NCBI GenBank assembly: GCA_930367205.1
Contig: OV884015.1
Location: 78,011,341-78,075,340 of the forward strand
DNA: 64,000 nt
Direction: 5' to 3'
Source: Acanthosoma haemorrhoidale
Lineage: Eukaryota; Arthropoda; Insecta; Hemiptera; Acanthosomatidae
The notes under the pieces are model-generated. The model saw only the letters and a program-made list of their open reading frames with translations. It was not told the DNA's origin and did not search any database. Positions 33,101-43,600 of this stretch are shown here, one piece after another (position 1 is the stretch's first letter; each line of letters opens with the position of its first letter). The position numbers were made by a program, and so were the translations under genes.

Positions 33101-34153
33101 TTTTTGTAGGCGTGAGTGACATATCGCATGGTTAGTTACTCCATTTGATGCTTTGATGCTGCTAAAAATAAGAAAAAAAAATGGTACTAAATAAAAAAAC
33201 TTAACCACCTTATATGAACCTATCTTTGCCCTTCTAGAAGAGCGAGATAAAATATTAACTAAGTTCCAGTGCTCTGTGAATTTAATAAGTCCGACTCAAA
33301 AGCTAAAAGATTTTTTCAGGACGTGATTCCGAGCTTTCAAAACGGTTTTTTTTTTGCAGAAACTTTTTATCCAATCTGACACTTTTTTGATTATAACACT
33401 GTGACATGCCTATGTAAAGGCCGGTGCCTAAACGGATATGAATTAACTTGTTTGAGTTCGGCCCAGCGTGTAGATGATCTCCCTGGAATGAAAAACTCTG
33501 AGACGAACGAATGAAAATGTTTTTATCAAGTACTGGAAAATTGCAAAATCCGATTATATTACGAATTCCAAATTAACTCTTGAGCCAGAGAGTTACATAA
33601 AATGTTTTGAATGTAATCAATTATTAATAAATGCTTTCAGCCCGTCATATGATGTCGAAATTACGATTCACGGTATAAAGAGGACTGGGTTTAAATCCAA
33701 ACATCGAATCACTTGTTCAGCTTTGTTGAGTAATATGATTATTAAACCATTTTGTCTGATAATTAATGACAACAAAGATACTTTGACAATTGTATCCGTA
33801 CATGGGAAATAAATTCTGTTTGAAATTACGTAATAACGTAAAATCGTACGTTGTTGAGTTATATTCACTTTAAAACCTTTTTTATTTAATTTTTCTTCTT
33901 ATTATTATTTTTCTTTTATATATTGTATATGGGCTCATTTCGTATTGTTGCTAGAAGCCAGACCACCTCTAAACTAAAACTAGAATATACTTGATACTTA
34001 AAACTTATATATCGACTTATTTATTATTTATGTAGAAACACATTAATAAAAAAACCCTGCAAATAAAAGACTACTTTCGAGTGGTCCTTAAGGATATAAT
34101 AAATGTCTTAATGTAACTTCTTCGTAGTTCAAATATACTTTTTAATTTTTATG
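30151..34153. other. Long non-coding stretch
   Basis: 30,290-30,570 is a CpG-containing island (GTCGCGCAGACG, CGCTCGCCGACCGC), possibly promoter-like. The rest is AT-rich. Twin palindromes lie at 32,233-32,262. At about 33,650-33,720 a B-box-like GGGTTTAAATCC suggests an old tRNA-derived SINE, but it is weak. No gene is recognised. Confidence 0.4.
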
Positions 34154-34709
34154 GAAGTGCATTCTTTCACTACTCTGGTTCAGAGGTTGGCTTGGGAGGC
34201 ATCGTCGCCCCACCGTCATCCGAAAACTCACAATCAAAATTGTTTACCTCAGCATCTCAAAGGCCTAATCCAATCCAAACGCCATTCCAGAACAGTACGG
34301 CAAAGATCCCGACATCCTGCTGATCGCCGCTCATACAATCAGTACTGCAGACTGGTAAAGCGGCAATTGGCGTCCTTCCGTTCCGTTTCTTTTAATTCCC
34401 ACCTCTCCTCTCTGTCTACCAGGGATAACTCTATGCGGAATGTAACTAAAAAAATCCTAAAATATCAACCTGTTTCACACCTACTTGGGATGATGGGTCC
34501 TGTGTGGCTTTGGATGAGGGGTAGGTCGGAGGAATTTGCTCTGCATCTTTCTCATACTTTCACACCTCACCTTTCTCATCAAAACCATACTCGCAGTGCA
34601 ACTGTTGAAGATTTCCTCCCTCACTTCCACCAAAAGCCGTTAACCCCTCTGAGGTCAAATACCTTCTGAAAAACTTACCTCCCCGAAAATCCCCTGGATA
34701 TGATCTCCT
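34154..34709 (+). pseudogene. ORF2 segment upstream of RT, copy B
   Basis: Open from 34,151 to 34,669 (SFTTLVQRLAWEASSPHRHP ... NQYCRLVKRQLASFRS ... NVTKKILKYQPVSH), matching copy A residues after the endonuclease. It then shifts frame just before PRKSPGYDLLT, the RT entry motif, where the MITE sits. Confidence 0.82.
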
Positions 34710-34711
34710 TA

Positions 34712-34804
34712 CGGGTGGTCTAAAAAGTTTCCGACCTAACAAAGCTTTTATTTATTTTATTATCATCTTGTAGTTGAGGTCGGAAACTTTTCAGACCACC
34801 TGTG
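34712..34804. mobile_element. 93-bp Tc1/mariner-type MITE inside LINE copy B
   Basis: Copies A and C lack this segment, so the empty site is known (CTCCTTACTCCTC). The insert is flanked by TA on both sides (34,710-34,711 and 34,805-34,806). Its ends are inverted repeats of about 26 bp: GGTGGTCTAAAAAGTTTCC on the left and GGAAACTTTTCAGACCACC on the right, separated by about 39 bases. The whole element can fold into one hairpin. The TA duplication points to a Tc1/mariner-type transposase; the supplier is not in this window. Confidence 0.9.
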
Positions 34805-34806
34805 TA

Positions 34807-35942
34807 CTCCTCAAATTCTCAAACAACTTCCTCCTAAAGCCATAATCTTCCTAACCTATATATATAATTGCATTATCCGAACGACGCACTTTCCTCTCCT
34901 CTGGAAACATTCCATTATTGTCCTATTCGCCAAACCCGGTAAACCACCCAATGACACCTACCATTACCATCCAATTAGCCTACTCCCTATCCTCTCAAAA
35001 ATATTCGAGAAACTCCTATTAAAACGTCTACTTCCAATTGTTGAATCCAAAAACCTTTTTTCTACACACCAGTTTGGTTTCCATCTACAACATTCCACTG
35101 TTCAACAAGGCCTTTGCGTTGTTGATCACATTTCCTCAGCCCTTGAAACCAAACACTATTGCACTGCTACCTTTCTGGATATAGCTCAAGCTTTTGACAG
35201 GGTCTGGAACGCAGGTTTGCTTTACAAGCTGAAAAGATATTTACCACAGACCCTTTTCCTAATCCTACAGTCCTACATTTCAAACCACTTCTTCCAAGTC
35301 CGTTGTGGCTTAGAATATTCTAACTACTATCCCATAAATGCAGGAGTTCCACAGGGCAGTGTCCTGGGTCCCATCTTCTATAACCTATACACCGTCGATG
35401 TACCCTCTACCCCCAATACCTTCTTGGCCACATTTGCCGATGACACTGCATTATTGTCTTCCCACTCAGACTCCGATATAGCATCCCATAACCTTCAAAA
35501 ACACCTTGATGAGAACGAGCATTGGGTCAACCAATGGGGGATTAAAGTTAATGAAGCAAAATGTTCCTACATTACATTCACCCTCTGCCGCAAGTATTGT
35601 CCATTAGTTTCTTTTAGTTACATTTCTCTCCCTGTATCCGAGTTAGTATGGTACTTAGGCTTCCATCTCGACAAACGGCTGACCTGGAGCCCACATATGA
35701 GGCTAAAAAGACAAGAACTAAACAGACGCTTTGGACAAATGTACAGACTATTTCAAAGGACATCCCATCTCTCAATAGAAAATAAATTACAAATCTACAA
35801 AGTTATACCTAAGCCAATCTGGACATACGGAATAGAGCTATGGGGGACAGTCGCACATCAAGCGTATATAATCATTTCAATTAAAAGTCCTGAGAACAAT
35901 AGTAAATGCCCCTTATTAAGTCAGCAACAAAACCCTTCATGA
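34807..35942 (+). pseudogene. Reverse transcriptase domain, copy B
   Basis: After the MITE the RT frame is open for about 375 codons: FAKPGKPPND, PISLLPILSKIFEKLL, FLDIAQAFDRVW, INAGVPQGSVLGP, FADDTALLS, YLGFHLDKRLTW and PIWTYGIELWGT. A frameshift near 35,850 (GGGGGACAGT) garbles the last 40 residues. The intact motifs show the family once had a functional RT, but upstream truncation and the MITE make this copy inactive. Confidence 0.88.
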
Positions 35943-36340
35943 TGGTCTTAGTACACCTTACATTCTTGAACTCATCCCTTCCAAGATCATGAAAATCCTA
36001 TCCCTCATCAAACTTTCTAACCACAGTCATTGCACTGCACCACTCGTCCCTATAACTCTCCTCGGAGACTGAAACGGCAGTGGCCTCGTGACCTGCCGTG
36101 ACAGTGGGAGTCCTGGCAATGGCCAGTTTCTACAACCATGTCCTGAGCGTCTATGGCTCTCACGCTCTTCGTCAGCCTCCACTGGCTCGTATCCGGTGAC
36201 GTGGCTGACGGAGGAGCGTGGGGGGTTTCCCAAGACTCCGCTCCCTCTTTCGCATGCGAGGGATGTGACAAACATGTGGATTTGGGAGGCCTCTGGGCTG
36301 TATGTATTGTAAATACTTTATGAGATTGCAATGAAATGAC

Positions 36341-37789
36341 ACTTGATTATCTCGATACTTCATTAAAAATATAAATTAATTTGTTTCTAATCATTTTATT
36401 TAGTTAGCTTATATCTGGAGTATTTGGAAAAGGTGTATTAGTCGAAAATTTAACAAAATCAGCTAAATTAGATTATTTTGGTTCATTCAATATAAGTCTA
36501 CAAAAATACTTAACTATAGTTCATTTTAGTAGTTAGTAGTTTATTTTAGTTTAAATAATATATTTTCAGCCTGGATATATTTAAAAAAAAAACTCAATAA
36601 AATGTGTCTACTGAAAATATTGTATTTATGACTTATTCTCTATTTAATATACACTCACTTCAAATATATACCTTTTGTGAAAGGTCTAGAATTTTATCTA
36701 ATATATCCTGGAATCTATTAGTAAATAGAGAACATTCCCGTGCTTAGCTACAGTCCTTGGTTCTCCAGGGGAGAGGGTTCATGCTTTCAGCAGGTTACTT
36801 CAGCTAGAAGCCTTTTAATTAAATTCAGAGACAGTTTTACAGTTGCCTGGGGCGGGAGAGATTTCTCCACGGGGTGTTTTCTATGCAGCTTTCCCACTAT
36901 TAAGTGTACAATTAAGCCAGGAAGGAGACAATATATAAAAAGGGAAGATTTAAATATGCCAATGATATTGTGTTTAATTTCGTTTACTTCAGTTTAACTT
37001 GTTTTTTCGCAAGAGGCTAGGGCCTGAAAACATTTTATTGACTTCATTTCATGTATTCAATTACATAAATAAGGCTCGTAATAGAAATTTAAATTAATCC
37101 AGATGCTGAAGTTTGTAGTTTGAAGCAACATTTTTTTTGGAATATCTTTGCAATTTTTTTTAAATTACTGTCTATAAAGTACCTTATTTAGGAAAGACCA
37201 GCTTTAAATCTTAATTAGCTTTTACTGAGTTGTTCCTAGTGTGGGGTTCCTTAAACCACAGCTCAGGTAATATAAGTTCTAAAGTTCCGATAGACGATAA
37301 GCGACGCATAGGGATCTGAAAGTCCTCCCCCCAAAAAAGGTTTCAAAGCCAACAAAATCCTCTTTAATCCTAATTTATGACTAGTAAAAATAAAAAAAAT
37401 ATTTTTCTTAATGGGCTGCTAAAATTTCTATATTTAGAATTCTGCTTCTTTCACATATTAAGGGGACACTATTATAAAGAAAAAAATCTCTATGGAAACC
37501 AACTGTTGAAATCCCGTAATTAATGTTCAATCCAACTGTGATTTTTGTTTAAATATTTAGGAACTCGTAACGCAAAATCGCATGAAAACTGTCTCAGTGT
37601 TGTTTTGTGTCCTGGTTAGAGAATGTCAGTAAAGGACAGGTCTACTAATAATGTGATCAATTTTTCTTGGATTAAGTAGTATAACATTTTTGTTAAAAAA
37701 TGAAGTCTCATATTTATATTATTATATTTGTATTGTATATTTATTTAATAATTGTTTATGATTTAATAATTGTATAATAGTGCTCAATT
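36341..37789. other. Non-coding, nothing recognised
   Basis: AT-rich apart from about 36,730-36,930. An 85-codon frame there (36,740-36,997) has no family resemblance and no splice context that I trust. Confidence 0.35.
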
Positions 37790-38255
37790 TTTCAAAAGAA
37801 GGATTTACAGCCTCTCCAAATGTTTATTATTTTTTTTACAACCTTCAACATTTCGCATCTTCAGGATTATGCATAACATAATATTTTTAACCCCAATCAT
37901 TTCATTCTTCTAACATATCATTTAACATTCCATTATCGTTTCTCATTTTTCTTTTACAATAGTGATGATAAGAGAAATGACATTTACATGATGAAGTAAT
38001 ACTATCTATACAACCTAAAAACACAGGGGTAATGAAATTGATTTCATCATGGAAATGTGTTTCCCCATCACTATTTCTAAAATACACTTTTTTTACACAT
38101 TGAGAGTTTGTCAATTCGGTATATTATCTCAGAAGAACGAAAATGATGAGAGTGAAAAATAATGTGTTATGTCCTGAGGATGTCTGGATAGGCGAAACGT
38201 TGACAATTGTAAAAACAGAAATACATATTTGGAGGCTCTTCCTTTTAAGAATTAG
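37790..38255. mobile_element. Inverted-repeat element with hammerhead-like motif
   Basis: The left arm (37,790-37,930) and the reverse complement of the right arm (38,110-38,255) align imperfectly over about 140 bp. Shared blocks include AGCCTCTCCAAAT/AGCCTCCAAAT, CAACATTTCGC/CAACGTTTCGC, CATAACATAATATTTTT/CATAACACATTATTTTT and CATTCTTCT/CGTTCTTCT. Both arms carry the motif CTGAnGA...GAAA (right arm 38,174-38,198; left arm 37,864-37,851 on the minus strand). Possible sources are Penelope-like retroelements, whose terminal repeats can be inverted and carry hammerhead motifs, or an unknown foldback element. Confidence 0.6.
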
Positions 38256-38414
38256 TGTTTCTCATTTAGAGTTTTTTTTTCCCGAAATACAACTTCTTTT
38301 AGAGTTTTGACCCGTTTAAATATTAATATACATATAGCTAATAAAAATTGCTTTAATCTTCTTGGAGGTCATTCAGTATGAGTGTTTTAGTGGTAGTTAA
38401 TTGACAATTCCATT

Positions 38415-38557
38415 TTTTTTTTTTTTTTTTCCTTCATAGCCCCTTTAAATTTACAGATAATTATAAATAATTATAGATCCTCAGGCGAATCTATTTACAA
38501 ATTATTTTGTATTTCCTGTAGGATCACTACATTATATACAGGTTTTGTTATTTTATA
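38415..38557 (-). mobile_element. SINE-like element with 13-bp target duplication
   Basis: About 143 bp. On the minus strand it ends in a poly(A) of about 18. It is flanked by TGACAATTCCATT at 38,402-38,414 and 38,558-38,570, a perfect 13-bp duplication. Related copies are at 15,398 and 40,574. I see no convincing A or B box, so it may be the 3' end of a LINE or a SINE of another origin. Confidence 0.85.
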
Positions 38558-38570
38558 TGACAATTCCATT

Positions 38571-40212
38571 ATTTGCGCTAAGCCCGTATATACCGTTTTG
38601 TAATGACAATGAGTGTGTGGTTTATACGTATCCATGAAAACAAATTAGAATGCATGAAAAGAATATTATCTATAAAGAGATCCTGTAAGAGATAATATGA
38701 AAGATAAGCTCAAACAATATTACTAAAAAGTGATGGGAATGGATGTGGGTATGTATTCAGGGTAAATTGAGGTTGAGATTTGTTCAGTTGTAAATTCAGT
38801 GTGGATCAAGTGGAATGAAGTTGGCACCAATCAACTTTTCTGATTCAACAGCCTCATTTCCATACGCGCAAAGAGGGCTTTTTTTTTTGATTCTTATATA
38901 TTTTATTATTTCATGAAATTCTTCATTGAATACAAATAAGTTTTAGTAGTCATTATAAAATCTTAAGCATCTTGAAAATAAAAATGTAATTACGATAGAA
39001 AAAACCAATTAACAGCTCTTCAAATCTACTTTATAGAATGTTAATCCCATATATTGTTGAGCAATAGCAATAGCCAGTTCGTAGCTCATTACTTTTCATA
39101 TATGCAACTTATTTATAGTTGATATAAACAATCATTATTTTTATTTATAACTATTTTGAAAGTATCGGATAAAATGCCCTTCACATTATTTTCATCTAGT
39201 TCTGAAATGATTGTTTTTTTTATACGCTAGGACTTGTGAGATTCTTAGAACAATCTAATAAATGAGTTGCATCATTTGTATAATACGGTATAATAAAAAT
39301 GAATAATACATGTTAAACGTCTACAACAAAGCAACTCAATATTTAGTTCTCCTGATGAAGATTTAGGCCTGAAGTGCAAGTAAAATAAAATGTAGTATGT
39401 TAATTAGTGCCATTGAAAAGTGTAGTTAAATTATGAGAGATTTAATGACCTAAAATTTTTGAGAAGTTGCTATTGCAAAAATTATCTCTAACAATAATTT
39501 TAAATATTTTTTTTTACCATTTAATTTTTTTTTTCATGAACTCCTAGATCTGGCGGGTATTCTGTATAATAATAATTCATTTTTGTAGACCGATAAATTT
39601 AAAAATATATTAATTCTTAAATCGCGAAAAGTAAATAATGTCCAGCACGATTAAGCTCTCATCATCTTGAGTTATTGAATTATTTTCTTATCGTCCTAAA
39701 ACCTAAAACTTTACGGTATTTTCATTTCATTTTGAAATTCCATGTTTATCTTTCTTCCAGTGCCTGAATTTTCATCTTCATGAGATCAAGAACTTCACAT
39801 TGGTTGTAAAATGGTTGAATAAACAAAACTTGTTTTGCTTAAAAGACTTATCAGTCAAGCTGTCTGGCGATGCGATATTCAAATAGAAGAATGTTCAATA
39901 TACGCTTAAACATTTTTATTCAATAAAATTTAAACATCAAAGTTGTATATTTTAAATTTTAAAAGTTTGTCTGCCGTGATAGCTTAAGTGATATGAATGT
40001 TTTATGGTCAAGGTTTCTACTGAAAGTATCTCTCCCATTGATTTGCTACATTATTTATTTATTCGAGACAACACTGATAGTGCTGGTCACAAACCGATCA
40101 AAGAAAGACTATCGACCTGAAAATCTCCAGCGAATGTTCAACCGCTAAATCCTGTAGCGATCATAAAAATGTCTGCACTTTACATAAAATAAAAACAACT
40201 TCATAAATGTAT
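38571..40212. other. Non-coding, nothing recognised
   Basis: AT-rich DNA without a supported gene. Confidence 0.35.
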
Positions 40213-40440
40213 CTAATATTTTAATTTGTTATCTACAATTTCGGTGTCTTGTGCCACATCAATGTCTTCCGATCCCCCAGGGTCATAGATCTCTTCTTCC
40301 CTCTTCTTTTTCTTCTGGTTTCTCTGTTTTATCGTCTTCAGACCTGATCTTTTTATTGACCTAAGCCAGTCGTCCGTTAAGCCAAGGTAGACAGGGCGGT
40401 CTTGAGATCCTGGGGAAGATTGTTTCTTTGGTGTACTGTA
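40213..40440 (-). CDS. Candidate Lys-rich terminal exon, no ATG
   Basis: Minus strand. 75 codons open from just after an in-frame TAA (40,443-40,441) to TAG (40,215-40,213). The peptide includes GSQDRPVYLGLTDDWLRSI, KQRNQKKKKREEEIYDPGG and SEDIDVAQDTEIVDNKLKY. The composition is protein-like and the KKKKR run could be a nuclear signal. A splice acceptor could be ATAATACAG at 40,44x-40,436. No family is recognised. It is missing from an ATG-based gene search because it contains no Met. A decayed retroelement gag is an alternative. Confidence 0.4.
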   Translation of the reverse strand, partial: YSTPKKQSSPGSQDRPVYLGLTDDWLRSIKRSGLKTIKQRNQKKKKREEEIYDPGGSEDIDVAQDTEIVDNKLKY

Positions 40441-40573
40441 TTATCCACAGAGATGTGTTTCATAGTTAGTACGACTGAGAATTCGCAAACGGCCTGAGGA
40501 GATGTGCTGACGACTCTTGTATGTTTATGCTAAGTTTTATATCTATAGGTCTATAGATTGTTTTCTATAGTTT

Positions 40574-40710
40574 TTATTTTTTTTTTTTTCCTTTCATAGC
40601 CCCTTTAAATTTACAGATAATTATCGATCCTCAGGCCAATCTATTTACAAATTACTTTTGTAATTACTCCTGTAGCATCGCTACATTTATTCATCGTCCA
40701 ACTTTATGGA
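40574..40710 (-). mobile_element. SINE-like element, second copy
   Basis: Same family as 38,415: poly-T, CATAGCCCCTTTAAATTTAC, GATCCTCAGG, AATCTATTTACAAATTA, CCTGTAGCATC. Possible 9-bp duplication CTATAGTTT at 40,565-40,573 and 40,711-40,719. The distal end (ATTCATCGTCCAACTTTATG) differs from the other copies. Confidence 0.7.
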
Positions 40711-42063
40711 CTATAGTTTGAGGATTCATTTTGAAAAACGAAATTAAACGATACAACAGTAAAAAAAAAACGTTGGACGATGTATTCGCTTACCCCAGGA
40801 TCTAAGAATCAAGCAGAATTTTCTACCTGTGGTAATCATTGGATAAAAGGAAGCAGGAAAGTGAGTATTGAAAGGAGGACTTGACGCTTCCGATGTCTGA
40901 AAACTACTCTACAATAAACATTTAGTCTTACTAGTACTGATAAAAAGTACGTTACTGGAAGAAGGTCTGAAGACATTCTCAGTTTAAAACAGCCTGCGAC
41001 TTGCAAATAACGTTTAACTCAGGTGTATGCAATGGGTTTGAGGATTACCTTGAAGATGCACAGGAAATAAACATGGTTATACAGGAGAGGAACGGATGAA
41101 TGATAATGCATACAAGTTGGAACGAAAAACCCTCTCCCTTTAAACAAAGCTATCGTAACTCTGAAAATGTGTTAGGGGGTAAGCTGTCGGCTTAAATCTG
41201 CGAGATAGGTTTTATGAAACATATGGCGAATCGAACTTTCAAATATTCACTTTACAGGGCAAACAACCTTCTGTCATTTTGGAAACATTGGATAAAACTT
41301 TGGGAAGGTAATTTATTTCTAACATTTCTCATTATGGATAAGTAAAACGTATCTTAAAATCCCCAATAATCTAATAAAAGTTTAAAAAGGAAAATATTAT
41401 TTGCATAATGAATAGCTAATTGCAATGAAAAATGAGAAAGAATCGACAAAACTGCACTGTATATAGTTTCAACCTAATTGCAAGACGAATTTGAAATTTT
41501 TGCGCTGTTTACTTTTTTTTGGGGGTTTAATTTTTTTGCCAATAAATCGATGTTTATGTGACTGTCTGTATAGTGATGTTCTGACTATATAAAGTCCTGT
41601 ATTTGGTTCAAAATAGTGCAATTTTACTAATATCTACTTACCTGTGGTTTTCTCTACTCTCTTCAGTTAAAATAATTTCACATAGATTAATTGCTGTTCA
41701 TGGCGTTAGATTAAGTAAATAATGCCAAATTTTGTCTTCTTACATGTGCTCATATTGACAGTAGAGCATGCTGAATGTGCTTGTGAAATAAAAATAAAAA
41801 CTGGTGGGAAGACAGAATTGGATGTTATTAGCTGTGACTGCGCTAAACTCTAACAAACCGCTCTGCAAACAAACTGTTTTCGTTACTGTTCATAGCAAGT
41901 GTTTAAGCCGTAGAACCGTTTCAACAGACTATTGGGTGAACTGTTCACGGAGAAGCTATTTACAGGTGAGTGGATTGTGAAGCTGTGGACTGTATTTGCT
42001 CAGTCTATGTTGGTCATTTCATAGAGAAGGCGGCCATATTGAGAGGCTGCGTTACTAGCTGAA
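40711..42063. other. Non-coding, nothing recognised
   Basis: Contains an 11-bp perfect inverted repeat, CATCGTCCAAC (40,692-40,702) and GTTGGACGATG (40,772-40,782), partly overlapping the SINE copy. No gene. Confidence 0.35.
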
Positions 42064-42366
42064 CTACTAGCTGTGCTAGTGATAAGGGTGCAGTGGCCGG
42101 CCTGACCCTAACATCCTTTACTGTCAGCGTCGTAGTCTCTGTTCCTGTCTACGTGCGTTCAAGGCTACCTCTGACAACTTAATTTTTATTTATCAAAAAG
42201 TATTAAAAAATTCAGCAAAATATTGTTGAAAGAGACGTGCGTTTCTATCAAGTGATGTAAAAAAAAAAACCCCAAAAATGCTCGATGATGACAAGGTCCA
42301 AGGTCTCTGGGACCAACACCTACTCCGTCGCCTATCAAACGAAAGCAACGACCACCAAATAGAAAT
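42064..42366 (+). promoter_or_regulatory. 5' UTR of LINE copy C, probable internal promoter region
   Basis: Leader before ORF1, richer in G+C at its start (GTGGCCGGCCTGACCC). LINEs of this group carry internal Pol II promoters in this position. I see no defined core element, so this is a positional inference. Confidence 0.35.
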
Positions 42367-43600
42367 GTGCCTGTAAAGTCGTCAGCACCCAGCATCACAA
42401 TGGAAGAATTACCTAGCACATCAAAACAACACACAAATGTTGAGTCCCCATTTTTCACGCCCATCAGTTATGAGGTGTTAAAACATATTGAAGTAGAGGA
42501 CATGGACTCTACTCAAAAAACCCAGCCTAAGCCACCTGCGATATCTGTACGTAACATTAGTAATTTTAAATTGCCATGTACTCAAATGAGTAAAATCGTA
42601 GGGATGGCAAATACACGTGCCTCGATCGGTCTTGGGACACGAAAATTTCTCTGGACACTGCCGATACATATTGATAGTTAAATACTTGGGAGAAACCAAG
42701 GCTGACTTCCATACTTACCAGTTAAAGCAGAAAAGATCACTACGAGTAGTGATCAGAAATCTTCACCCGACCACACCAGCTGATGAAATGGAAGCAGAAC
42801 TCTCAGCTCTCGGTTTCAATGTTCGCCAAATAACAAACGTTTTACGTGAAGACAGGAAACAAGATGAAGCGATCAAGACACCACTGCCCTTGTTCTTTGT
42901 CGATCTAGCGCGAACACCAGGAGTAGAAAAAACCTACGAACTGACCCACCTGTATTACACAAGAATACAGGTTGAAAAACCTTACCCCAAACGTGACATA
43001 GTCCAGTACCATAATAGCCAGGCATATAGGCTCCCGAAATCATACTGTCACCACACTCCTAGGTGTGTAAAGTGCTGTGGGCAGCACAGAAGTGAATTGT
43101 GCAAGAAGCCCCTAAAATCACCTGCAGTATGCGTTCTCTGCAATCAAGGCCGACCGGCCACTTATATGGGCTATGATGCTTACAACATCCTCAAGTCCTG
43201 GAGTGAACAACGTCGTCGGCCAGGAGAAGAGAAGCCAGCCACTAGTAGCTCAAGAAGCGTCCCAGCCAGAAATTTAAGGCCTTCTGTCACTTTTGCCGAT
43301 GCCGTTCGCAACAGAGAGCAGTCACAGGCACCACCCACTCCCTGTCGGCAAGTTCATCTTCCTTTGCATCCCGTTCATCCTGTCAACCAGGTTCTTCGGA
43401 CCTCACCAGCCTTTTAACCTCATTCCTTGAGAGAGTTCACCAGCCTTTTATTCCATCTGGATATAAGATATATCCCAGATGGAATTTATCTTCGGATCTC
43501 ACCAGCCTTTCCTTACAGAGTTCAGAACCCTAATCACCCCTCTCATTTCCCTTCTTACAAATTTGTCTCCTACCTTATCCCCGTTAAACGAAATCCTTCC
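42281..43600 (+). pseudogene. LINE ORF1, copy C, frameshifted
   Basis: 42,367-42,681 gives the N-terminal part missing from copy A (PVKSSAPSITMEELPSTSKQ, then LPCTQMSKIVG). A shift near 42,620-42,690 moves to 42,617-43,417, which carries SLRVVIRNLHPTTPADEMEA and the knuckle region. The first knuckle is damaged (YHNSQAYRLPKSYC instead of CX2CX4HX4C); the second (CVKCCGQHRSELC) is intact; the third has lost its His and last Cys. A further insertion at 43,415-43,490 disrupts the C-terminal part. Near 43,590 a 12-base difference from copy A removes the ORF1 stop, so the frame runs on into ORF2. Confidence 0.82.

Larger units (their letters stand above)
34154..36340 (+). mobile_element. LINE copy B, 5'-truncated, carrying a MITE
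   Basis: Starts inside ORF2 between endonuclease and RT (GTGCATTCTTTCAC) and runs through RT into the 3' UTR up to about 36,340. A 93-bp MITE is inserted at 34,712. Clear target duplications were not found. Confidence 0.88.

Noticed and set aside
36740..36997. 85-codon plus-strand frame
   Set aside because: No domain, no conserved motif, no transcript signals.
39356..39382. Another hammerhead-like site (CTGATGAAGATTTAGGCC)
   Set aside because: GAAG instead of GAAA follows and stem II is not convincing.
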